NCBI GenBank assembly: GCA_030849075.1
Contig: JASAOO010003452.1
Span: 1-64,000 of the forward strand
Reading direction: 5' to 3'
Source: Zelonia costaricensis
Lineage: Eukaryota; Euglenozoa; Kinetoplastea; Trypanosomatida; Trypanosomatidae
DNA length: 64,000 nt
The notes under the pieces are model-generated. The model saw only the letters and a program-made list of their open reading frames with translations. It searched no databases and was not told where the DNA came from. Of the stretch, positions 38,155 through 48,631 are shown piece after piece; positions within the stretch are counted from its first letter, which is position 1; each line of letters starts with the position of its first letter. Position numbers and translations under genes: made by a program.

Positions 38155-38886
38155 CACTGGGGGAGGACAAGTTGGAGAGAGTTGGAGAGAGGAGTGAACT
38201 CGGAGGACCTTCTTTGTTTTCTCGTGGGGTTGGGGGTTGGGCCTCTGCGTTGAGGCGAGGTGAGTACGACCAACGTGCGGTGCATGAACGCCGCGCCCCG
38301 GCGAAGCCCGCGGGTGCGCATGCGCGACTGAGGGTCTCGCTCCCTCACCTTGTGCGGGAGGCTCTACGACGGCTGAAGGGCAGCACGCGCCGTGCAGGCA
38401 CAAGGAGAAGGCAAGAGTACAGTTTCCTTTCCTCCGTGCCACGTCATCTAGCTTTGCCAGGCTCGGCAGTGTCCCTCGTTCTACGTCTCGGGCTTTGGGT
38501 ACTTCGATGTGACTTAGCAACGCCCCCTCTCCTCACACGCTTCAGCGCAGTGTGCGCGACGCGACCGTGCACGGGCTACACACAGCTCTCTCTCGCTCGT
38601 CGGCCACACCATGATCGAGGCGGATGTCCGCGCCAGGGTCCTCGTGAGAAGAAGAAGAAGATGAGGAACTGGGGGGGGGTCGGACACAGTACGACGGGCG
38701 CAGATACCACAATACACGGAGCAGCCAACCGAGGGCCGCAGCAACAACAACAAGTACAAAGAGCCGGCGAGCCTGTTGCCGTCGGCTTCACCGCCTTCGC
38801 ACACCTCCCGCAGCAACGGTGTGCGCGCGGACACACACACACACACACACACACAGCCTCCTCTCCGCGCCGATGCTTCTTGCTTC
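38155..38886. other. Intergenic spacer
   Basis: No gene is seen. It has a (CA)n array at about 38831-38855, just beyond the stop of the mS38 candidate, a short G-run at 38671-38678, and a GAAGAAGAAGAAG purine tract near 38649-38661. Confidence 0.65.
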
Positions 38887-39666
38887 TTAGACCTGGTACT
38901 TGGACTTGGGGCGGGAGCGCTTGCCTTTGTCCTTGGTCGTGCTCGCCGACGACCGCGCCGCGCCGACAAGCTGCGATGAGAGCCCGACATCAACGACATC
39001 GCCCTTCTTCGTCTTGCTGCTCTTGAGCTCTGGCAACATGCCGACACGGATCATCTTCGCAAACGGCAGGTTGGCGACCGCGGCGAGCTTGTAGCGGCGG
39101 AAGCGGAAGCGCTTGATGATGCGGTGCTTCTTCATCTTGAAGCGGCGGGCCAGCCAGCGCGAGGACGGGTACGGGTAGTTGCGCGGCGCGTACGTCACCT
39201 TGCCGTAGAACTTCGCAGCCCAGCGGCACGACAGCTGCTCCAGCAGCTCCCCGTACGTGGACCGTCCCGCCGCCGCCGGTGGAGCAGTGCCGGAGTTGCG
39301 GGCCGCATCCAGTGCGTGGGCATCGCGGAGAAGCAGCAGCAGCGGCCGCATCGAGACGTCCGTGGCCGCGCAGACGCGCTGGCGGAACGAGCGAATCTGG
39401 TGGTTGTCGTTGAAGCTGGTGGCGATGGTGGAGGAGCTGGGGTCGATGAAGGTGGAGGCGCCGTCCGCAGCAAAGGACAGAGCCGGGGCGCAGGCCACGA
39501 GGGGCTCCTGCGCGGCGTGATTGCCGGGGTTGCTCCGCTTCGCCTTGGACTTGCCTGTTGCCCGCTCCGCCTCATCATCTTTCTTATACGGCGTGTTGCT
39601 GTAGTTCTTGGGGACCGCCGCGGAGGCCGCGGCCACCATGCGATGCAAGGCGGCGCAGCACCTCAT
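38887..39666 (-). CDS. Candidate mitochondrial small-subunit ribosomal protein mS38 (COX24/AURKAIP1-like)
   Basis: 259 residues from MRCCAALHRMVAAASAAVPK, a short mitochondrial-type N terminus. The 111 upstream codons in frame look like leader. The informative part is the basic segment near residues 175-205, LARRFKMKKHRIIKRFRFRR, followed by YKLAAVANLPFAKMIRVG. The KMKKH...KR.R.RR pattern is the hallmark of the COX24 C-terminal domain found in mS38/AURKAIP1, an rRNA-binding protein of the mitoribosome small subunit. Unlike the usual family layout the motif is not at the extreme C terminus: 55 or so Lys/Ser-rich residues follow (SKTKKGDVV ... KGKRSRPKSKYQV). The assignment rests on one motif. 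Confidence 0.65.
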   Translation of the reverse strand: MRCCAALHRMVAAASAAVPKNYSNTPYKKDDEAERATGKSKAKRSNPGNHAAQEPLVACAPALSFAADGASTFIDPSSSTIATSFNDNHQIRSFRQRVCAATDVSMRPLLLLLRDAHALDAARNSGTAPPAAAGRSTYGELLEQLSCRWAAKFYGKVTYAPRNYPYPSSRWLARRFKMKKHRIIKRFRFRRYKLAAVANLPFAKMIRVGMLPELKSSKTKKGDVVDVGLSSQLVGAARSSASTTKDKGKRSRPKSKYQV

Positions 39667-41377
39667 GAGTCCTTCACCCCGTACGTGGGCAGAGCTACTA
39701 GTGGAGAGACAGAGGTAGGCGCTCTGAGGGGGGGGGTGGCAGGCAGCGCTTGATTGAGTGTAGTCCTCACACTGCTGCTGCGGTGCTTGTCGGTGTGGTG
39801 GGCTTCTACTTCGTATAGACGTCTCGCTGTGCGGCGAGGGGATGCGGGACAGGGAAGAGCAAAGAAGCAGGCGACGGTACAGATGGACATGCGCGAGGCT
39901 CTCGCACACGCACGGCGACGGGTTGCTCAGCCGATCCTCTCTTGTAGGACTGCAGGTATGAGCCGCGCGCTTCAGATGCAGCTCCACGTGCTCCACCACG
40001 TTGCGAGAAAGTGGAAGAACGTGTGGGAGAAGTGGAGGGGGGGGCGGTGTTGTGCTGTGGCGCTGCAGGCTCTTAGCGGCTCCTCCTCTTACTCTCTCTC
40101 ACGCATCCACTTCCTTCCCCCCCCCCCCCTTGGCCTCCCCCGGCAGCTCCATCAGCACAAGCACATTCACAGGCGGCTGCCTTCTCTTTGTGGGTGAGAG
40201 AAGGCGGGGGAGGGAGGGGGGGGGGTGCTGCGCAGTGCGGGTCTTCTCCTGTTTGATGATTTCGTTGTTAGAGAGCTTGCGCACAGCCACGGCGCAGACA
40301 CGTGACGCGTGTGAGGGCCGCGACGGCAGCAGTGCAGAGCATACACTGATGGGGAGAGAAGGTGCTGGGAGGAGGCGGGGGGGGGGCGGAGGCACGACAC
40401 GAGCGGTCAGCGTGGGGCAGACGCGGTCAGACTTCGCCCGCTGTTCTACGTATGCCTTGGGCCAGACGCGCTCAGCGGCCATCACCTTCGCCACATGGAA
40501 GGGGCGAGTAGAAGGAGTCTCCAGCCACGCCACCCCGCCGCACCTTCGTTTCCGCACCAGCTTCTCTTCCTTTTGGACTCAGCAACGTCACCGCAACATA
40601 CATGCGCCACCCTCCCTCGTCCACACACACACACACACACACACACGTGTGCGTGCAGACACACGAGAGGGCGGTGGGGGGGGGGGGATGGGGAGGCGAA
40701 GAGAAAAAAGGCATAAGAGAAGCACACAAAGTGAGTCGGTGCCACACGCAAACCCTCTTAACCCACCATCAAGCATGGGCACACACAGACACACACATAC
40801 ACACACACACACAAGAGACCACACTCACACCCAAACACTTCCGCACACCCACCCAAGCGAAGGCAGCAAAGCCTTGACAGGAAGCCAGCCACGCCCCACC
40901 CCTCCCCTCCACCCTCCTCCAATTCTACTCAACCCTCCCAAGGCCGAGTCGCGTCACACTCCCTGAAGTTCAGTAGACGAGAAAGAACTCAGAAAGCGAA
41001 ACTCGTGTAGCATTGCGGCACAAAGGAGGGATAGAAGACGGGAAGTGAAGGGGAGGTACGTGAGGGGGGGGGGAGGGGAGGGAAAGACTGAGATAATAGA
41101 AGAGCGAGGCGAGCTACGCAGCAACAGAACAATGGGGGAGGAGAGGCACAGGCGCCTGTGACATCGAGGACCCTGACACTCCCACCGCTTCGGTACTCGC
41201 CCTCTCTCTCGACGTACAGAGACACCCTTCTGCTTTGAGAGCGGCTGTAGACCGCACCAGTTGACGCGCATGTTTGTGGAGTGGATATGTGCGTGGGTAG
41301 GCAACGCACGAGCCCGACACGGACCGCGCCGTGCCTGCCACTCACAAGGCGGACTTGCCAAGGCACTACCCGCACTC
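39667..41377. other. Intergenic spacer
   Basis: 1.7 kb without a supported gene. CA arrays lie at about 40621-40647 and 40778-40814, a C-run at about 40118-40128, and G-runs at about 40217-40226, 40377-40388 and 40675-40688. Pyrimidine- and purine-rich segments alternate. The part next to 41378 is the 3' UTR of the membrane-protein gene. Confidence 0.6.
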
Positions 41378-42448
41378 TTAAAGTACGCAGAGGACAGAGA
41401 AGATGGCGAGCAGCACCATTAGCACGCGCGTCCACCACGTACGGCGCTCCGCCTCGGTCTGCACCTGCAGCTGGATCTGCTGCTGCTTCCGCTCCTTTGC
41501 CTTGGGGTGGGCGTCGTCGGCGAGGTGCTTCGCCCGGTTCGCGAGGTTCTCAGCAGAGGCGGCGCCCCAGTTCACCTGCGGAAAGACCTCCGTCAGGAAG
41601 TTCACAGCAGGGTCGATCACGGGCTGCGCCGAGCGCACGAGCCACGCCACGCCGTACACGCAGCCGGAGAAGAGCAGGCGCGGCACGTGCAGGACGTGCT
41701 CCTCGATGTTCTTGAGCCCCTCACGCGCCGGCGGGTTCACCCAGGCACGGAACATCAGGTAGCCCTGCACAATGAGCGAGATGAAGACGGCCCAGAGGTA
41801 GAAGTAGAAGCACTTGTACACAAGGGTGGCGAGGCGACTGACGCGGAGCTGGCTCGTGTAGAAGCGCGGCTGCGAGCACTTGATTGCCAGCATGTCGCGG
41901 AACTGCTGGTCGTTGTCGTAGCTCGCCACGTGCTCTTGCGGGATTTCAACGTTGATGGCCTGCGCCGGCTTTGCCGCGGCGTCAGCGGGGTTGGTGCCCT
42001 CGGCTGCCGGCTTCGTCGCATCGGCGGCGGTGGCAGTGTCCGCCGTGCCCTTCGCGGCGGCGGCCACCGCCTCGGCCTGCTTCTTCTTTGCCGCCTCCGA
42101 CTTGGCCTGCCAGCGGCGCCGCTCCTCCGCGACGAAGGACTGCAGTTTGCGGCTTGCCTTGTAGTGCATCGGGTAGCCGTCCTCGAGCACGTTCACGGCG
42201 CTCATGTCGGAGCTGAGGAACGCCGAGCTGGCGCTGCCCGGGGCGCCGAGGGTGACCGCCGTCCAGCCGCCAAAGCTCTGCTTGCGGTAGGCAGAGAAGA
42301 AGATGATGTTGCCGGCGAAGTCGAGGCCGAGGAAGCGGGGAAGAACGCGGTAGCGGGTCAGGCTCCAGAAGTGGTTCTCCACCATCGTCTGCATGTCCTG
42401 CTTCCGCGAAAAGAAGCCCCGCAGCAGCGGGCTTGTGCGTGCGTACAT
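41378..42448 (-). CDS. Tail-anchored membrane protein of unknown function
   Basis: 356 residues from MYARTSPLLRGFFSRKQD. An in-frame ATG 27 bases upstream is less likely. The N-terminal 100 residues are mixed polar/aromatic (FWSLTRYRVLPRFLGLDF). Residues about 108-165 form a charged, then Ala/Lys-rich linker. A membrane segment spans about 211-234 (YKCFYFYLWAVFISLIVQGY), followed by a semi-hydrophobic stretch at 257-273 (RLLFSGCVYGVAWLV). The protein ends with a short tail anchor at 339-356 (WWTRVLMVLLAIFSVLCVL). A Lys/Gln-rich amphipathic helix precedes the tail. No family is recognised. The location (ER, mitochondrial outer membrane or other) cannot be told. Confidence 0.75.
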   Translation of the reverse strand: MYARTSPLLRGFFSRKQDMQTMVENHFWSLTRYRVLPRFLGLDFAGNIIFFSAYRKQSFGGWTAVTLGAPGSASSAFLSSDMSAVNVLEDGYPMHYKASRKLQSFVAEERRRWQAKSEAAKKKQAEAVAAAAKGTADTATAADATKPAAEGTNPADAAAKPAQAINVEIPQEHVASYDNDQQFRDMLAIKCSQPRFYTSQLRVSRLATLVYKCFYFYLWAVFISLIVQGYLMFRAWVNPPAREGLKNIEEHVLHVPRLLFSGCVYGVAWLVRSAQPVIDPAVNFLTEVFPQVNWGAASAENLANRAKHLADDAHPKAKERKQQQIQLQVQTEAERRTWWTRVLMVLLAIFSVLCVL

Positions 42449-44024
42449 GGCTGGCTGACTGGCGCGCTTTCTCACTCACAGCTACACACACACAGATGCG
42501 TCTGTATCCACGGATGCGTGAGCGAGGTAGGGGGGAGCCAAGGTGCCTAAGATCCAAAAGGAACACCAGAAGAGGTGAAGAAAAGGCAGACGGTGGTGCT
42601 GATGTGTTTGTGCGCGCGCTTGCGTTTATGTGTGTGTGTGCGTTCTGTATTATGGGAGCGCTCGAGTGTGTACAGACAGTCCTGCAGACCAGCACACCTG
42701 CTCTCTCTCTCTTACTCGCACTCCGTCTCCGACGTCGCGCAACGGGTGTCTTAGCAGGAGGACACGGGGCAAGCGCGTTGCCGCTTCTTCGTGCTCTCTA
42801 GGGTGGGCTTGCGCCACGCAGAGACTCACGCACGCGTGTGTGTATTGACCTCAGCGGTGCGCGTGTAATGATCAGGAAGGAAGGCGGAGGGGGGGGGAGG
42901 AGGAGAGAATGGGGTGGGGATGGTGAATCGTGTAGTGAAAAAGGTGAGAACCAATAATAGGAAGGTGTGTGTGTGTGTATGCTCAGACGGTTGCGGATCT
43001 GCGTTCAAGAAGACGCGTGGCGAGAGAGAGAGAGACACACGGTGACACCGCAACGAGGAGAACACACGCATCGAAAGAAGTGCGATGACAAAAGGGGTGT
43101 GACGGAGGAAGGGGTGGGGTGGGGGTAAAACAGCGTAGCAGGGGTGTCCAGTCACCTCGCACCACTGACGTCATGCCTGGGTGAAGGCTGGCACTCAGCA
43201 TTGCCATGCGTGGCTGCGGTCCTGACCGAGGAGGGAGGGAGGGGGGGGGGGGGCGCCGAGCCTGGAGCCGGTTGAGAGTCGCAGAGCGCATGAGCGGCCT
43301 TTCCAGCTGCCGTTCCTCAGCCCCCCCGCCTGCCCACGCCCCTGCCCACGCCCCCCCCCCACATACACACACACACACATCGCGGCGGGCGAAGCTCTTC
43401 AAACCCCGCCTCAGCTTCCGACGACGCCGCTGCCATTCTCATCTGTTCATGTTTCCTGTTTGTGGGAAGGGAGTCGAGGGTGTCTTAGGTGACTTAACCG
43501 GGGGGAACAAAAACGGGCACACGCACACGCACGAGGCGACAAAGCACAAGAAGACAAACCCGAGGTGCGTTAAGTTAGACCTGCGCGCATCCTCGAAGAA
43601 GTCTTCCACACACACACACACACACACACTCCGGATTAACACCGTTTCACGAGCGCAATTCGATTGAACCACCGGCGTATCCGCAAAGAGGGACGTGAGG
43701 TGGCGTGGAGGAGAAAGGCGCGGCGGCACGTGGCCAGCGACGGCGCGTGCGAACGTCGATCTACTTTCCTGTGCATCTGCAGCACCCCTTCAGCCACCTC
43801 GACCTCACCCCTCCGCCAGCCATCCCTTGTCTTATTCGAAATCAGCAACAGCTTAACCACGTGGCAGTGTCTGGGTGCAGCACCGCCATGGAGCCGCACC
43901 ATCCACTCTCCACCTCGACGAAAGCAAAACACAGTCACAACGCCTTAAACACAACACAAACACACAACACACACAACACACACACCTAAAAATGTAGAGC
44001 GCTATACACGCCGACACCCCGGAG
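42449..44024. other. Intergenic spacer
   Basis: No supported gene. TG at about 42630-42642 and 42964-42980, CA at about 43363-43379 and 43605-43630, and a loose ACACAACACACA array at 43951-43988 close to the stop of the UTP5-like gene. G-runs lie at 42889-42898 and 43238-43251. A 100-codon minus-strand frame at 43636-43938 has no recognisable feature. Confidence 0.6.
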
Positions 44025-47000
44025 CTAGTCGGTGCGCACCTTCTTCGCCTTGCGACGCTCCGTGCGATCCTCGTCGTCCTCGTGTCGGGCGAGCAGCTCG
44101 CGCATGTTGTCGTCCATGCCGTCGTCGTCCCCATCCCCTGCAGAGTCGCCCGACGCATCCGCCTCGTCGCTGCCGCCGTTGCTGCCCCCATCATCTCCCT
44201 CGCTGCCCTCCTCGTCCTCGTCCTCGTCCTCTTCGTCGTCGCTGTCCTCGGCGCCCGCGGCGTCTGAGTCGAGCTCGTCGTCGCTGCCAGACGAGAACTC
44301 CGCCTCGCTGCTGTCCAGCGCGGCGTCCTCGTCTTCGTCGTCGTCACTTGCCGCCTCCTCCGCAGCGTCCGCAAGCATGGCATCCGTGGTGCCCGCCTCC
44401 CGCCGCGCCTTCTTCGCGGCCACCTTGCGCGGCGGCGCGGTCGGGTCGTCGTTGTCGCCCTCCTCGTCGTCGGCACCGCCCTCGCTGCTCGCGTCCTCGT
44501 CAGCCGACGTCTCGCTGAGGGCGTCGTCCGCTTCGCTGCCGTCGTCGTCGGCGAGGTCCATCGCCTCGAGCGCGTCGAGGTCGAGCTCGCCGTCCTTGCC
44601 CGCCATCTGCGCCATCATGATCTCCTCCATGACATCCACGCCGCCCAGCCCGCCCCGCTTCGCGCCGCGGCCGTCGTCCTCGTCCAGGATGCTCTGGCCC
44701 GGCGTCGCGCGGCGCAGCTGCTCCTGGGCAAGGGCGCGGGCCCGCTTCTGCAGTGCCCCGTCGCGGGTCTCGCGCAGACGGCGCTGCTTGGCGATGTCGA
44801 GCTTGCTGCGCACCCGCACGACGCGGTGCCCCGAGCGGGCCCGCGACTCCTTGAACATAACGGGGAAGATGATGTCGTCGTCGACGACGCTGCTGCGCTG
44901 GGCGAGGTGGTGCAGGCGGTGCTTGCTCGCCGCCCCACGCGCGCCGCCGTTGCTGCCGGAGGAGGTCGAGAGCCCCGCTCCCCCCGCAGCTGCCGCCACC
45001 GGGCGCCCCATCTCGAGGTTCGACGCGAGCGACTTGCGCGGCACGTTGGTGAACTCGTTCTTCTGCGACGGGCGGACGGCCTTGAAGACGGAGAGGCGGC
45101 CGTACAGCACAGCGAGCTTGTCGTACTGGGTGCAGAGCGCCTCGTAGTGGTGCAGGATAGGGGCAAGGAAGTCCTTGGGCGGCGACACGAAGGGCACCGC
45201 ACCGGCCTCGTTGGTACTCGGCGCCACCGCGCCAGCAGCCCGCCGCGCGTTCCAGTCCCGCTGCACGGCAAGCAGCTCGCTGCCGCGGTAGTGCACAATC
45301 GCGTCGATCCACTCGAGCAGGGAAGAGCGGATCGAGAAGGCCGCCGAGCCGCCGCGCAGGGCAGCAGCGTCGCTGCCGCTCGCGTCCGTCTCCTGGCCCT
45401 TGTTGTCCGCCGGGGAGGAGGCGTCGGCAGGGACCGTGGCGGCCGCAGCTGCATCCGAGCCGGGCGTGGCGCCGCCGCTTATCGTGGAGTCGGCACCCGT
45501 CTTTGGCGCTGCGAGCGGCGGCTCCTGGGCGACCCTCTCCACAGCCTTGCTGCACAGCCCCAGCCGCTCCGAGATGACGTGCAGGAGCTGCAGGCAGTAC
45601 GGCAGCTGCAGCGACAGCACCGTGGCGCGCATGCCCTCGGCAGAGCGGGCGGACATGTTCAGCAGGTCCATCACGGCCGAGGTGTCGCCGGCGTGGAGGG
45701 CCTGGTAGAGAGGCACCGTTGCCAGGCCGAGGGCGTGGTGCGAGACCACGCTGCGGCCGCTCTTGGCCCCCGCCCCACGCGCCGGCATGCCGTGCGCGTC
45801 GCCTCCCTCGTCGTCTTCGCCGTCCACTGCGCCGTCCAGCTTGTGCCGGCGCCGCAGCGCCGCGGCAGCCTCGTCGCGAGCCACCTGCTGCAGCCGCTGC
45901 TCGAGCGTGAACTGCTTCACCGGCAGGTCCTGGATGGACTTGGCGTGGTACAGCTGTGGTGCCCGGAACGCCTCCGTCATGGACTGGGTCGCCTTCGCCG
46001 CCACCTGGTGCTGATGCGCGGCCCAGACAGTGTCCAGCACCACGAACGAGCTCGTCGCGGCGTCTGTGGTGTGTTGCAGGAGGTAGTCCGCATCGCGCTG
46101 GTCCGCCTGCATCGCCGCGGCGTGGGCGGCGCTGAGGGGCAGTTCGGCGACCGTGACGGCCGTGGTGCCCGCGATGCCCAGCGCAAGCGTGGCGAGGGCG
46201 GCCTGCCGCGTGTTGGCCACCGCCACCTCGTCGGCCGACTTGTGCTTCTTTGCCGCCCCCTTGGTCGTGGCGCTCCTCGCAGCGCTGCCGACCCGCTCGA
46301 CGGCGTCGCCGATGTTGATGGACTCGAAGAGGGGCAGCGCGAAGCGGCCGCGCAGCAGCGTCATCTCCAGCGCACGCAGCGGGCTCGCCGCATCACTCGC
46401 CGCCCCGCTCCTGGCGGTGGTGGACCGCAGGGCACCGAAGAGCAGCCGACCCGCTGCCACCGCGGAGACGAGGACGACGTCGGGCCGCAGCGGCACCGGC
46501 TCCACCACCGCCGGGAGCAGCGCCTCTCCCACGCTCCACAGCAGCACCGACCCCGTCAGCGTCGTCACCATCACGTAGTTGCCCGCGCGCGCGGCGGACG
46601 CGGCGGCTGGCAGCACCGAGACGTTCAAGATGCGCTGACCACAAATGAGCGTGCGACGGCAGCGCGCCGTGGTCGGCACGGCATCGACGGCGCCGTTGGC
46701 CGTGCCGGGCAGCGCGGAGGGGGCGGCGTGCTGCACGTCCCACACACGCACGACGCCATCCTGCGCGCTGGCCGTGATGGCGGGGAGGGCGCCGCCGCTG
46801 GTGCTTGCCGCGTCGCTCACCCACGCGAACTCTGCGCTCGTCCCCTGCGACGGAAAGGCGACCAGCTTCGTGGCCTGCACCTGCGGCACTTCCGCCGCGG
46901 CAGATCGGCTCGCGAGGGCGCGCACCTCGTAGAGAGCGTTGGTGGGGCCGGCCACGAGCACGCGGAAGGCCTCGTGCGCATTAGCCGTGTTGGCGGCGAC

Positions 47001-47552
47001 GGCGGTGACGGCGATGGCACTCGCGTCGGGCTGCACGCGCAGGCGCAGGCACGGCCCGGTCGCCCCGGCATCGCGGATGCGCATGGCGTAGAGGGTGTGG
47101 TTCGCGGCGAGGCAAAAGACGTAGCCAGCGCTGATCTGCAGCGACACGATTGGCTGCTGCGTCTCCGAGACCTGCACGTGGGCGAGCGGGACATCGCGGC
47201 GGACGTCATGCAGGAGCACCGTGCCGTTGCTCAGCCCCACCGCGGCGTAGTACGCAGCCACCTTGTCTGCCAGCAGGGCCTCGGTGCGGTGCCGGGTAAG
47301 CCCGGCGCCGCTCCCAGCGGTGGTGGCGGCCTTGGCATTTGCGCGCTCACCGCTCTCGTCGCAGCGGCGGATCGCGACGGCGGTGAGGGTGAGGGCGGCC
47401 AGCGAGACGGTGCGGCTGCGCAGCGGGAGCTCCACCACGGCGGCCAGGGACGAGGTCGCCGTGTCGAAGATGCGGGCTGCCGGGAAGTCCGTGCCGACCA
47501 TAAAGTACTGGTCGGCTACGTCGCACTTCAGCAGCAGCGACTTCTCCGTCAT
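44025..47552 (-). CDS. UTP5/WDR43-like small-subunit processome WD protein with Utp12 domain
   Basis: 1175 residues from MTEKSLLLKCDVADQYFMVG. The N-terminal 500 or so residues are WD-like blades (VAAYYAAVGLSNGTVLLHDV, SAQDGVVRVWDVQ, MVTTLTGSVLLWSVG). After a linker with FTLEQRLQQVARDE, residues about 605-825 match the Utp12-domain pattern: VPLYQALHAGDTSAVMDLLN, TVLSLQLPYCLQLLHVISER, LLEWIDAIVHYRGSELL and LAVLYGRLSVFK. A basic segment follows, then an acidic Asp/Glu/Ser tail from about 980 to the end. WD plus Utp12 domain is the layout of t-UTP/UtpA-type subunits (Utp5/WDR43, Utp4-associated) in nucleolar pre-18S processing. The exact subunit is inferred from the order and the ERL-type motif before the domain. 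The length exceeds the human protein mainly through linkers and the acidic tail. Confidence 0.85.
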   Translation of the reverse strand: MTEKSLLLKCDVADQYFMVGTDFPAARIFDTATSSLAAVVELPLRSRTVSLAALTLTAVAIRRCDESGERANAKAATTAGSGAGLTRHRTEALLADKVAAYYAAVGLSNGTVLLHDVRRDVPLAHVQVSETQQPIVSLQISAGYVFCLAANHTLYAMRIRDAGATGPCLRLRVQPDASAIAVTAVAANTANAHEAFRVLVAGPTNALYEVRALASRSAAAEVPQVQATKLVAFPSQGTSAEFAWVSDAASTSGGALPAITASAQDGVVRVWDVQHAAPSALPGTANGAVDAVPTTARCRRTLICGQRILNVSVLPAAASAARAGNYVMVTTLTGSVLLWSVGEALLPAVVEPVPLRPDVVLVSAVAAGRLLFGALRSTTARSGAASDAASPLRALEMTLLRGRFALPLFESINIGDAVERVGSAARSATTKGAAKKHKSADEVAVANTRQAALATLALGIAGTTAVTVAELPLSAAHAAAMQADQRDADYLLQHTTDAATSSFVVLDTVWAAHQHQVAAKATQSMTEAFRAPQLYHAKSIQDLPVKQFTLEQRLQQVARDEAAAALRRRHKLDGAVDGEDDEGGDAHGMPARGAGAKSGRSVVSHHALGLATVPLYQALHAGDTSAVMDLLNMSARSAEGMRATVLSLQLPYCLQLLHVISERLGLCSKAVERVAQEPPLAAPKTGADSTISGGATPGSDAAAAATVPADASSPADNKGQETDASGSDAAALRGGSAAFSIRSSLLEWIDAIVHYRGSELLAVQRDWNARRAAGAVAPSTNEAGAVPFVSPPKDFLAPILHHYEALCTQYDKLAVLYGRLSVFKAVRPSQKNEFTNVPRKSLASNLEMGRPVAAAAGGAGLSTSSGSNGGARGAASKHRLHHLAQRSSVVDDDIIFPVMFKESRARSGHRVVRVRSKLDIAKQRRLRETRDGALQKRARALAQEQLRRATPGQSILDEDDGRGAKRGGLGGVDVMEEIMMAQMAGKDGELDLDALEAMDLADDDGSEADDALSETSADEDASSEGGADDEEGDNDDPTAPPRKVAAKKARREAGTTDAMLADAAEEAASDDDEDEDAALDSSEAEFSSGSDDELDSDAAGAEDSDDEEDEDEDEEGSEGDDGGSNGGSDEADASGDSAGDGDDDGMDDNMRELLARHEDDEDRTERRKAKKVRTD

Positions 47553-48631
47553 GCTTGCACGCGAGTGTACAACTTCTTCGCAGAAAAGAAAAAACCACGG
47601 CGGACTGCCGGCGTGAAGGTGGGAGGGAGGTGCGGCTGGTGTTCGCCTGTGTGCAGACTGGCAAAGGCACAGAAAGGGGGAGGAGGCGACGGTGAACAGG
47701 AAGCGGCGGAAAACAGTGAGTGCTTTGTCGATGGTGGGGCACGACGCGGTAGCAGCACTCCTCTAGAGCAGCTCTGCAACTCGACGCGTAGAAAGCAGGT
47801 GGCACGCCTGCGTCCCCACACGGAGCAGCTTGCGCGCGTGGTTGAGCTTGCCTTGCTGCGTGCTTGGGATACAGCTGCGTGACATACGGGTCAGGTGGGT
47901 ACGTTAGAGCTGAGCTTGAATGAAGTAGACGCACTCGCATCGCCACCGGCTGCAGCCTGCGGTGCGCGCGAGTGGACTTGTTTGTTTTCGTTGTTGTTGT
48001 TGCTGCTCTGGCTTCTTACGTTCACGTGGAGAAAGGTGAAGGAGAGGAGGGGGAGCGCGACTTGTCGAGCTCCTTACGCGTGTTATGCACTCGAACAACA
48101 GCACCACCACCACCACCACCGCAAAGTGCACACCGCATCGCCAGCACCGGTTGGCGCACCTGCGTTGCACAAGGTAGTGGCTCGATTCGTTTTTTTTCGC
48201 TTCACTTGTTTAGCGACCTAGCTTTTCCCCATTCATGTGTTTTGATGGCCGCGGCACAAATGCGGCAGAGGCAAAGAGAAGAAGGCGCGCCGTAGCCGTA
48301 GCGATGCCGGTCGCCTCACCGCAGGGCTACGGCCCAGCACCCCGTGAAGGGTGGAAGGGGGAAGGGGGAGGGCGGCGGGCGGGCGGCGGGCGGGCGGGCG
48401 GGAGCCCAAGAGCCGCCAACCCACCCTTTCTTGGGGAGTAGGGGGGGGAGGCAAGTGGATTGCCGGCTGTGGGCCCCGGCAAACAGACCGTGGGTAGTAC
48501 CGTGGCGGGAGTGCCCGGGTCGAGGTGGTCTCACGCCTCACGCTACCCCGCGAGGGGAAAGAAAATGAAGAAGACGTGATGCACGCAGAGGAGGGAGAAA
48601 ACGGCCATGCCACGCCACCCTACACCATGCC
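47553..48631. other. Intergenic spacer with CAC repeat and G-quadruplex-prone tract
   Basis: No gene is seen. A (CAC)n stretch lies at about 48101-48120. A GGGC-type tract lies at 48367-48402. Purine-rich segments near 47590-47710 may be the polypyrimidine region for the UTP5-like mRNA. Confidence 0.6.
48367..48402 (+). repeat. GGGC tandem tract with G-quadruplex potential
   Basis: The plus strand carries repeated GGGC/GGC units (GGGCGGGCGGCGGGCGGGCG at its core) with more than four G-triplets separated by single C bases. This fits a G-quadruplex-forming motif on the template strand of the transcription unit, 230 bp beyond the stop of the JmjC gene. Confidence 0.75.

Noticed and set aside
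38837..38855. Regular short repeats considered as a CRISPR-type array
   Set aside because: They are simple dinucleotide microsatellites in a eukaryotic genome with no unique spacers.
43636..43938. 100-codon minus-strand frame
   Set aside because: It is too short and featureless to support; it may be chance in the spacer.
44826..47882. 1018-codon plus-strand frame antisense to the UTP5-like gene
   Set aside because: It is an antisense shadow with Arg/His/Gly/Val-rich composition and no domain, while the minus-strand frame has WD and Utp12 features.
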